A stretch of DNA of 10,952 bases. Source: Rhizopus sp. PT2906. Taxonomy: Eukaryota > Mucoromycota > Mucoromycetes > Mucorales > Rhizopodaceae. Both the position numbers and the translations under genes were made by a program. This document shows positions 1 to 7,415 of this stretch, in pieces. The stretch lies in assembly GCA_025529335.1 (NCBI GenBank), contig JAMYHX010000823.1, forward strand, positions 1-10,952, read 5' to 3'. The notes beneath the pieces are model-generated. The model ran no database searches, was not told the origin of the DNA, and saw only the letters and a program-made list of their open reading frames with translations. Positions within the stretch are counted from its first letter, which is position 1. Every line of letters starts with the position of its first letter.

Positions 1-84
1 CACAGAGAGGCCTGTAATATGGTTAAGGTCACCTTGTTCCTGTTCCTCTCTTGTTGGCTTCACTGTACCTTCAAAGGCTGTCAT
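1..84 (-). CDS. possible partial gene running off the left edge
   Basis: Read on the minus strand, a frame without stops runs from about position 180 to the window edge. An ATG at 82-84 opens a hydrophilic stretch beginning MTAFEGTVKPTREEQ and ending near HITGLSV at the edge. Its composition (E, K, T, Q rich, few repeats) is more protein-like than the AT-rich DNA around it. The frame is also open upstream of the ATG, and an AAACAG that could be a splice acceptor lies near 170, so the ATG may not be the start. I do not recognise the protein and only about 28 codons are visible. It could be a real 5' exon, a relic like its right-hand neighbours, or chance. Confidence 0.3.
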   Translation of the reverse strand, partial: MTAFEGTVKPTREEQEQGDLNHITGLSV

Positions 85-816
85 GTACTGAACACTGGTG
101 GTCTTTTTCTCCTTCCCTTTTTTTAAAATAAAAAGTACTCTGCTTGAACATTCTTGAACATAATTTCTGTTTAAAATTTTGCATCATTGACATACATTTT
201 ATTGATTAATGAAGGTTGGCACTAAAGCAAATATGTTTTCTCTACTTTTCATCTGCCTTTGACTTTTGTTTATCTTTATCCACTACTGCCGTCTCTACAC
301 ATAACGGTAATGCCGACAATGTCGGTTAGAAAAGAAAAATAAGGGGGTAGTGTAACCACAATACAATCCTTGTATTACTAAAGAAATGTTTAATCCCATA
401 TAAGGTTTATTTAATAATGATCAAAGAGGCCATATTGTATAAAATTGAATCGCAAGCACCAAAAAAGACACACAAAGGAAGAAATGTAATAAAAAAAAGT
501 GATTATTCAGAGAAAGATAAGCACGTCTTATGGCTGTTGTATCAAACTAATGCAAATATAAAACAACGGCGTAATCTGCCTTGTGTTTCTTTTTTTTTTT
601 GAAAAAGTATAATAGCTGCGTCTATGGGGGATAGTGTATATATGTATACAGTATCGTAAGGTGTTTTTATCTCATTGTTAGCTTATCAACTTACTTTCTC
701 CCACACCACACTTTCTTCAGCCGATGAAGACAGTAGGCACAAGTCTTAATTTTTGAAAGTGTTGTTATCATCTATTTCTACATCCTTTTTAAAAATGCAA
801 ATTAGCCTTTTTTTCT
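85..816. other. intergenic, no supported gene
   Basis: This AT-rich stretch has many stops in all frames. It holds an 11-T run ending at 600 and a TATA-rich patch near 636-650. A 23-codon minus-strand frame near 709-770 has a CAYC...H cysteine cluster, but it is too short to call. The 61-codon plus frame starting at 417 is lysine/asparagine-rich, ends in the T run, and has no recognisable family, so it is treated as chance. Confidence 0.6.
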
Positions 817-1434
817 TTATTGATTAGTTATTGTAGTTAACTTGCATAATATTTGGTGTGATAGAAGGCTTCCTTTTGACCACAGAAACAATAATAGCTG
901 AACATCAATCTGATACCCAAGAATCAACACGAGTACGCAAAAGGGCAAAAGGATCCACTTTCTTTTCAACAAGTTTAGCAGCTCTAAATTTCTTTGTGGA
1001 TCCCTTATCTGGAATAGTTTATGAGCATCGACTTTGGATTCATATTTGACCTTACAAATAATAGCTAGCAGCCTAAAGAAACCAAAATAATCACAAGCAG
1101 TTTTAGATACCTTATCGTCAGTAGAGCCGCCGTGAACATTTTCCATAAGCTTCTTATCTAGACCTTTGTTAAATGGGTGCTCAGTAGCAGAGCTTAGGGA
1201 AGAAACTATCCGCAAATAAGACAAGGGTAGCCTTCTCTTGCTTTGTATGCATTGGCCTACTTGTTTATTTATATCAGAATAAGCTTCCTAAAGCTGTGCT
1301 TCGAATTCTTATTAGACACGCTTACCCCCCTTCATTTCTTCTCTTAGGTTGTCTATTTGACTAGATGCAGCTCTTATGACATCCTTAACCTTATTCGGAT
1401 CAAAATAACTGTAAGAATAAGCCTGTTGAGAAAA
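817..1434 (-). pseudogene. decayed gene of unknown family
   Basis: A protein-like minus-strand reading can be followed for about 600 bp. It begins with a hydrophilic, helix-prone part (SYFDPNKVKDVIRAASSQ, then IDNLREEMKGGK). That is followed by two in-frame stops close together (TAA, TAG, about 1300-1320), then by EAYSDINKQVGQCIQ and by EHPFNKGLDKKLMENVHGG at about 1120-1180. Near 1025 the sensible frame shifts and continues as GSTKKFRAAKLVEKKVDPFA, then meets another stop and fades near 820. The stops plus the shift mark a dead gene. Residue content suggests a soluble, basic, partly coiled-coil protein. I do not recognise the family. It lies downstream of, and on the same strand as, the transposase relic and could be a second product of that element or an unrelated gene. 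Confidence 0.45.
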
Positions 1435-1550
1435 TCTTTACAAAGAAATCGCTATGGAGACACGGTTTTTTTTAGAATTAGTGGAAAGAAAATAAAGTGT
1501 ATAATAAATCAAGGTTGCCAAGAGAGTAAATCGTATCTTTGTTGATATGG

Positions 1551-3144
1551 TCAAAAGATGTATTCTCTGTTATTTATATTCATATTCATTACAATTGAAC
1601 GGCCACAAAGCGAAACAATTTCATCAACATTGGCTACTTTTATCTTGAAGGTAGCAGAAGAGGGTCTTGTATGGCCAAATACGCCTTTATTTGTCTTTAC
1701 ATCAAATACTTTGACGAGGGCTAGTGATCGTGAGCTTCCATATGGAGACGTGTATCTCAAGTATGATATAGCTTCGCCAATATATGTAAGCTCTTTCATC
1801 GTAGTCCTTGGCCCATTTTGTCTGTTCGTATTGACCTTGAGGCAGAGATTAACAAAGAAGCTTGTTATACTACCTTCTTTGTGGTTCATTGAACATCCAA
1901 ACACAACCTGGTCGGGGCCCTACAGTCTACATTCAAAGTTGACAGTACTTCTAGAACCAAGATTAGTGCGAACACCAGGGCTTTGATACTCAAAATACTT
2001 CTTCAAGAAAGAGGAACAATAGAAGCCCAAGATGTCAGCGCTGTTTCCTAATTCTACCCGGTTAATGAACCTCCAGACCTCATATTCATTCTCTTCATTG
2101 TCATCTAGCATGGCCCTACCAGTCTTTTCTTTACCTTCCTCTGCAGCCATATGTTCTACCTAATACAACAAAACAAGTTCAAGTAAAGCATTTTCGCAGT
2201 CGGTAGCAGGATCTTTTCTCGATCTCATCCTTGACTTATACTCTTGGATTGCTCTCTCAATAGAAAACGTAGCATAAGAAGGCATCTGTTCCAAGTACCA
2301 GATCAGATCAGGGATATGTAGTAGAAGATGCTGGTTGATGTTAAAGATTCATAACTGTAGCCTACCTGCATCGACAAGTTCTTTTAGCCAGGAACTCCAT
2401 TCCAAGCTCGCTGCATGCAACTCTGCTACATCGTTCTTTTTGATCTCTCTTTGACAAACAAGGTTGGCTATTCTGGATATACACACGATCTTCTGCTGAG
2501 TTCTTTTGTCAAGATAGCGGCCTATAACTGTCGTTGGCAACATGCATCTCAAAAATGAATCCAGTCTACCGAACGGCTATATCTACTTTCTATGCTTTCA
2601 ATTATACCAAAGAAAGGTGGTTGGTGCAAGTAGACGAGATTCTCTCAGCAATGAATTGACTTGTTGAATATCTTTATTCCGCAATCTTAAGGGATGTTGG
2701 GATTGCTTGTTGACGGTGAATGTATCAGTAGTGATCATGCTTGCTATATGTGGTCCAATGTTGCTACCAAATAAGCGCATCAAGTCCCACAAGAAAGAAA
2801 AATGCACTATGAAAAAGCTTGAGATCAGTAAACGGTGTTGGAAGTTTTTGGCCAATGCCTTCATTTGCTACCCTAAAGGAGTATTTACTTCGAAAGATGA
2901 ATTTTCTGTATGGGGGAAAAGCATTTTTGTTTTCAATCCTTGCTGCTTTGATAATGCAGCATCTGCATCCGCGTAGGTGGAAATGGTCTGATTGACCAGC
3001 AAGCTTAGCACAGGCAGAGGTATCATCAGGCATAAGCAGAGGATGTGCATTGATGGTCATGCTTGAATCTGACAACTTGAAACTTTGCAATTGTAAAATC
3101 TCCTGTTCTTTCTTAATCAGCTTGATGAATGAAAAAAAAATCTC
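1551..3144 (-). pseudogene. decayed Tnp2/CACTA-like transposase
   Basis: Reading from 3144 leftwards, the first part contains NAHPLLMPDDTSACAKLAG and then RGCRCC (about 2956-2973). This resembles the HGCRFC-type cysteine motif of Tnp2-family transposases. A frameshift near 2795 moves the reading to the frame used for the rest (GSNIGPHIASMITTD). A damaged patch with stops at 2598, 2583 and 2577 follows. The remainder keeps one frame for about 1 kb. It includes INQHLLLHIPDLI and SYATFSIERAIQEYKS (about 2230-2340), the arrangement seen in the DUF4218-like C-terminal part of CACTA transposases. Later in-frame stops are TGA 2349, TAG 2160 and TAG 1920. The end after 1551 is undefined. Family placement comes from motif memory, not a search; a KDZ-like element is the main alternative. 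It is clearly non-functional. Confidence 0.72.
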
Positions 3145-3300
3145 TTATTAGCCTAGAATCGGGAGCGACATATTATCACTTGAAATTGATATCAACTAAA
3201 TGTGACTACGCTATTCCATTGTCCTCCTTTACTTTCTTTCTTTCTTAATACTTTATTCATACAATTCATATAAACGTATATGTCCTTATGGATCATCATG

Positions 3301-3335
3301 TAACACAAAAGACATCAAGACACTTCTTTGTGTTA
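3301..3335. repeat. 9-bp inverted repeat (hairpin)
   Basis: TAACACAAA at 3301-3309 is mirrored exactly by TTTGTGTTA at 3327-3335, with a 17-nt loop. It sits between the transposase relic and GYP7. It could be a remnant of transposon terminal repeats or a chance palindrome in the promoter region. Confidence 0.5.
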
Positions 3336-3386
3336 CGCTAACCGGGACTGTCTTTTCATGCGCTTTATTTTTCCTTTTTTTTTCAC

Positions 3387-3395
<9 letters not shown>

Positions 3396-3418
<23 letters not shown>
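3396..3418 (+). promoter_or_regulatory. T23 tract upstream of GYP7
   Basis: An uninterrupted run of 23 T, preceded by further T/C-rich sequence, ends 13 bp before the ATG at 3432. Long dT tracts upstream of fungal genes often exclude nucleosomes or precede transcription starts. That role is inferred from position only. The length may also be uncertain because homopolymers sequence poorly. Confidence 0.4.
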
Positions 3419-3431
3419 CTTACTTGTCATC

Positions 3432-6085
3432 ATGGAGCTCGATAATGATAACTTTGCTGTAAACAAGTATATTATTTTATAAAATACAATCATAACGTAT
3501 TTAATAGATGATAAATGATCCCGTATGCTCAGAAGATAGTTCTGTCAAATTACTCTATTCAAAGTCAAAAGTTTATGTTCATCCATCAAACCAAGTCCAA
3601 GACTTTGTACCAGGCTACTTGACAATTATTGATAAAGTAAATAAATAGAAACCAAGCATAACACCATGCTCATATGCAAATAGATATCACATGGTCACTA
3701 TGTGGCATGGACACCTGAAGCGTGTATACCAAGCAAAGACGTCGAATCATTTGTTCAGATCGATTTTAACCCAGAAAATAAACAAGACATCCACTGTAAT
3801 TTGAATCGACTATGTGCTATATACTTGAATTATACCAACCGTATTTATGAATAGCCTCAACCCTCGTATCCTCCTTACCAGAGTCACATCAACTCTACGC
3901 ATTCTCTTCCCATGTAAATACTATTCAATCTCTCGTCATTAATCCGCCCTCCTTTTCTACTTGGTATGGTCACATCATTATCAACTTTAAAGATGGTCAT
4001 ACATCAGGTCCATTTTGGTTTCATGACGACGAAAGCGTAAGCACAATCTACCAAAAGAATACCCAAGGAGGCAAATTTGCTGAAGAGGATGAGCAGCTCA
4101 GATGGGGCGGCGACGAATTTGTCGAGGTGCTCTCAAAATTAATACCCGTAAAAAGGCAAGTAAAACAAGAAATAAGATAACTATTACTCATCCAAAGCAG
4201 ATCAAGCAAGGATCCATGCTTATATATCATAGGTCAAGAGTCTATCGCTGCTACTTCTCACACAAATAATGTATTTGAATCGGCTCAAATGGACCCATTT
4301 ATCGCTGTCAGTAGTCATATACATGCCATACTCTTTTATTCACACTTCTTCCATAGACCCTTAAGGAAGCCCGCTGGTCTATCCTTTCAACACTATCCAA
4401 AGTGACCAAGTTTTCTCGAGAAGCTGCCAACCATCTCTTTACATCACAGTCTAATGACCTGACCGAGAACGAAACGGTTCGACGCACCATGGATGATTAT
4501 GATTCGGCACGTATCTTTTTAGCAAAATGGGCGGCTGGACTCGCAGATGAATCTGAAAAGGTCACACCAAATGAAAGAAAGTACCGTCATGTCGGCATCT
4601 GGGGACATGGTTGGGAAGAAGAGACAGCATTGGGGGTATTTGAAATATTAAACGTAAGAAAGGAGAATAAGTGATGATGATGAGGACACTCATCATACTT
4701 TAACATAGTCCGACAATGATCTTTCAATACCTACTCATACTCGAACAAGACCTGTTTCTTTACAGGTCTGGAATGGTTTCTTTGACACACAAGGCAGATT
4801 AGCAGTGGGTGAGCCTGTGGTGCGTAAGAGGATATTTTGCGGTGGTGTCGTTCCTGAGATTAGAAAAGAAGTTTGGTTGTTCTTGACAGGAGTCTATCCT
4901 TGGGATTCTACTAAAGAAGAACGACAGTTGATTATCGAAAAGAAAATGTACATCCATTTCTCTCTCCATTATACATGTACTCAATGTTTTTTTTGTAGGA
5001 AAGAGTACGAGTCATTAAAGAATCAATGGCTAAATGATCAAGACTATCAAAGTACAGCCTTGTTTCAAGATCAAAAACACAGGATAGGTAAAGAGTACAT
5101 ATAAAGATGAGCATGAAGCTGATATACTTTAAAAGATAAAGATGTTCATGGAACAGACCGTACACTTGACCTCTATGCAGAGGAAAATATGGAAAATCCC
5201 AATCCGTCGACAATGCATAATGGAACGAATAAACATTTGGAAACCTTGAAGGATATCTTGTTGACTTATAATGTCTACAACACGACATTGGGCTATGTAC
5301 AAGGCATGTCTGATCTACTGTCTCCTATTTATGCTGTTATGGGCGAAGAGTACTTGGCATTCTGGTCATTTGTTGGCTATATGGAGCGTATGGTAAGGAC
5401 ACTATCTATTCTTTTATGTGTCCTGATTCATTTAATTTATTTAGAAATCCAACTTTTGCACTGACCAATCTGGTATGCATCATCAACTGCTCATCTTGGA
5501 CCATATGCTTCAGTTTATGGACCCAGCCTTGTACAAACACTTGCAGCGTACAAACAGCTGTAATTTCTTCTTCTGCTTTAGGTGGCTGTTGGTTTGGTAT
5601 AAACGAGAATTTCCTTGGGATGATATGCTCGTTTTGTGGGAAGTGCTTTGGACGGATTACTTGACAGACAAATTCTATTTGTTTATAGCACTTGCTATAC
5701 TTGATAAGGTATAAATCAAGACAAAATGCTAAGGTATACACTAATACCTGTTTAGCACCGTGATTATATCATTGAATACTTGAAAAACTTTGATGAAATA
5801 CTTAAAGTAAGATGTTTTATCATATATACATAAGCTAATCTTTATGTATGTTAGTACATCAATGATTTGTCTATGAGGATAGACCTTCAAGATATTCTTC
5901 AGCGTGCAGAGATTTTGTTTTATCAATTCAAACAGAGGGTAAATGCTGTTGATAACAAGAGAAATCAGCTACAACAAAAGTTATCTAGCTCAACCATGAC
6001 ACGCCAACAGAGACAAGAAATTCAGCAAGATTTACAAAAATTACCCTTGATTGATGATGTTTTACGTGAACTTGTCAAGCAATAA
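3432..6085 (+). CDS. GYP7: GYP7-type Rab GTPase-activating protein (TBC domain)
   Basis: This family stimulates GTP hydrolysis by Rab7/Ypt7-class GTPases on endolysosomal/vacuolar membranes. Hand-built exons: 3432-3458, 3508-3636, 3684-3795, 3855-4155, 4201-4306, 4357-4653, 4709-4947, 4999-5087, 5136-5392, 5445-5708, 5756-5806, 5855-6085 (700 aa). Residues about 30-260 match the N-terminal Rab-binding region (DUF3548), with KVYVHP, VAWTPE, FWFHDDES and RWGGDEF. DDYDSARIFLAKWAAG (271-286) follows. The TBC domain runs about 365-615, with GGVVPEIRKEVW, the YVQGMSD glutamine finger (Q489) and FRWLLVWYKREF. The IxxDxxR arginine-finger motif reads I433-D436-G439, so the catalytic arginine is missing. 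The glutamine-rich tail is probably coiled. ATG 3432 has A at -3 and G at +4 and adds a 49-nt intron; ATG 3508 (691 aa) is the alternative start. Exon 4 uses a GC donor or, alternatively, shifted GT-AG sites. The 3' end overlaps the convergent dioxygenase gene. Confidence 0.92.
4156..4200 (+). other. probable GC-AG intron in GYP7
   Basis: The junction AG|GCAAGT...AAAGCAG|A matches the consensus of the minor GC-AG class. It restores the family frame as VKR then SSKDPCLYIIGQES. The GT four bases on (4160) would need the weaker acceptor CAAG at 4210 to stay in frame, giving VKRQ-DPCLYI. Both keep the reading open; the GC version has the better acceptor. Confidence 0.55.
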
Positions 6086-6961
6086 AGCAATTTATTGCAA
6101 AACCTAAACATTGTTCAGCTAAAGATAGATGTGATTTTGTCTTGTCCAGGATCGGCAGAGTAGAGAATTGAGGCATAAATACCCTTCTAAATTGGGTTGA
6201 TGCATTACCTGTGCTTTTATGGAGCAGATGACTTGACATGAATAGAATACTTCCTGCTGGTATTTCTACTACATGACCATCCTCCACAATGACTGTGCCG
6301 TTAACCCTATTGACATCATCCAAGGCAGTCCAGCAAGCAACTGTCATTTGATTTTTTATACTTGTATCATGATAATAGTCAGAGTCTCTATGCCACACAA
6401 ACTGTGAATAGGACGACGATAATGGTGGCTTGACAATGTATTGTTCATTCAGCTTTTTATGAATAGTGAGAAAACATGCTAGACTGTCTGTTATTGCTAT
6501 TACCAAATAAATATCCTTTGAATTCAATAATTGCGATGCCCATATGGCATATGTATCAAATAACAAGCCTGATACAGTTGCATGGTCTGATGGGTAGATA
6601 CTGTCTCTTATCTTAACATATTCCTGTTTATTCACTTTATATTCCTTTGTCTCGGGTGTATCAATGTAACCGCATGTCCAAGGTTCTATGATGATCAATG
6701 ATGAGTCACCGTCTATTTGCATTATATGCTATTGACAGAAACCAAGTACACAGCCAAGATCTTTGACAAGATCCACTTGTTCTGACATCAAGTAATTTGC
6801 CAACTCATCTGCTTCATTATGAAGCAACTCTACTTGTTGTTTATTCAAGGCTATGCAAGTTTATTTAGTCAAGTGCCCTCTTTCTCTTTGTCTTTATTAC
6901 CGTCCAATAATATAGTGTATCCCTTTTCTTTAAACTCTTTACAGTGTCTGTCCGTCAACAT
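6075..6961 (-). CDS. phytanoyl-CoA dioxygenase (PhyH) family protein
   Basis: Fe(II)/2-oxoglutarate-dependent oxygenase of the PhyH fold; the substrate cannot be told from sequence. Exons on minus: 6961-6901, 6850-6743, 6685-6504, 6452-6075, giving 242 aa. The N-terminus MLTDRHCKEFKEKGYTILLD continues as LNKQQVELLHNEADELANYL and DLGCVLEPWTCGYIDTPE across two introns. The catalytic core is in the last exon: NEQYIVKPP, then WHRDSD with the iron ligands H138 and D140, then EIPAGSILF, then HKSTGNAS with the distal histidine H195, and R206/R207 as the likely 2-oxoglutarate-binding arginine. The linker between VE and the IPAGS strand is short, so the protein is compact for the family. The ATG at 6720 is intronic and not the start; the chosen start restores the conserved N-terminus and has a TATA box 57 bp upstream. 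It converges on GYP7 with an 11-bp coding overlap and diverges from argininosuccinate synthase. Confidence 0.9.
6079..6098. terminator. palindromic poly(A) signal serving both convergent genes
   Basis: GCAATAAA (6079-6086) and TTTATTGC (6091-6098) form a perfect 8-bp inverted repeat with a 4-nt loop. It places AATAAA on plus at 6081-6086, overlapping the GYP7 stop codon, and on minus at 6096-6091, inside the last codons of the dioxygenase. Cleavage 10-30 nt beyond each signal would give overlapping 3' ends. The signal role is inferred from motif and position. Confidence 0.55.
6453..6503 (-). other. stop-free 51-nt intron in the dioxygenase gene
   Basis: The segment begins GTAATA and ends AAAAG on the minus strand. 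It is a multiple of three and contains no stop, so a simple reading frame runs straight through it. Removing it joins KDIYL to NEQYIVKPP, the form expected from the family. Retaining it would insert 17 residues just before the strand leading to the HxD motif. Confidence 0.75.
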
Positions 6962-7017
6962 GAGTCCCCAATAAACTCAGACCCTTGGGCACCTCTTTTT
7001 TTTTTAACAATGCGGAC

Positions 7018-7024
7018 TTTTATA
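7018..7024 (-). promoter_or_regulatory. TATA box of the dioxygenase gene
   Basis: TATAAAA on the minus strand lies 57 bp upstream of the ATG at 6961. The argininosuccinate synthase gene on the other strand has its own TATA at the same spacing. Confidence 0.55.
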
Positions 7025-7102
7025 ATTGTTATCAAGAGATAGTAAAAATCTCTGCGGGGTGAACGGGGATAGGCTGAACACAAATAACCAAATATGGAAC
7101 TC

Positions 7103-7110
7103 TGACTCAT
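7103..7110. promoter_or_regulatory. Gcn4/CPC1-type site TGACTCA
   Basis: TGACTCAT fits the bZIP amino-acid-control consensus TGA(C/G)TCA. It lies in the shared promoter, 306 bp upstream of the argininosuccinate synthase ATG. Arginine genes are classic targets of this control in yeast and filamentous fungi. Two other 7-mer matches in the window (6702-6708, inside a dioxygenase intron, and 8037-8043, coding) show that chance hits occur. Confidence 0.45.
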
Positions 7111-7358
7111 TTATGATACATACAGTATACACTTTAGCTTGATAATCACTAAAATATATTACAGAAAGGGAATCAATTAAGAAATGGTAAAGATAAATCC
7201 AAAAGAAAATAATGAATATGAAAGACAGAAAGAAGGCAAGAAGGGTAATGTTTATGTATACATAAAGTGTTTTTAGGAAATGATCTCTTCTTTTTCTCTT
7301 TTGATGCATACGTCGGTAGTTTAATTGATAAGAGTGATGTTTCCAAAGACAAACACAC

Positions 7359-7366
7359 TATAAAAA
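7359..7366 (+). promoter_or_regulatory. TATA box of argininosuccinate synthase
   Basis: TATAAAAA lies 57 bp upstream of the ATG at 7416. An AT-rich leader without any other ATG follows, which supports the chosen start. Confidence 0.65.
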
Positions 7367-7415
7367 GGTTTCGATTTTCATATCTTTGACTTTTTATTCT
7401 TATTAATTATATAAA

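Larger units (their letters stand above)
3145..3431. other. spacer between transposase relic and GYP7; upstream region
   Basis: No reading frame here looks coding. The stretch is rich in pyrimidine tracts, holds a 9-bp inverted repeat, and ends in a long T run just before the likely GYP7 start. It probably contains the GYP7 promoter and leader. The first stop upstream of the transposase relic's frame is at 3145. Confidence 0.5.

Noticed and set aside
709..770. CAYC...H cysteine cluster on minus, zinc-finger-like
   Set aside because: Only 23 codons, with no second zinc-binding half visible and no supporting context.
3508..3654. Short gene ending at the TAG near 3646
   Set aside because: The frame meets a GTAAAT donor at 3637 and continues into the GYP7 Rab-binding region after a 47-nt intron.
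4932..5288. 118-codon minus-strand frame opposite GYP7
   Set aside because: It crosses GYP7 exons and introns and shows no conserved motif.
6075..6722. Dioxygenase as a single 215-codon exon
   Set aside because: Its first codons and a 17-residue internal part are better explained as introns, and the conserved N-terminus lies upstream.
7004..7309. 101-codon minus-strand frame in the divergent promoter
   Set aside because: Phe/Ile/Leu-rich low-complexity translation of AT-rich DNA between two TATA boxes, with no family likeness.
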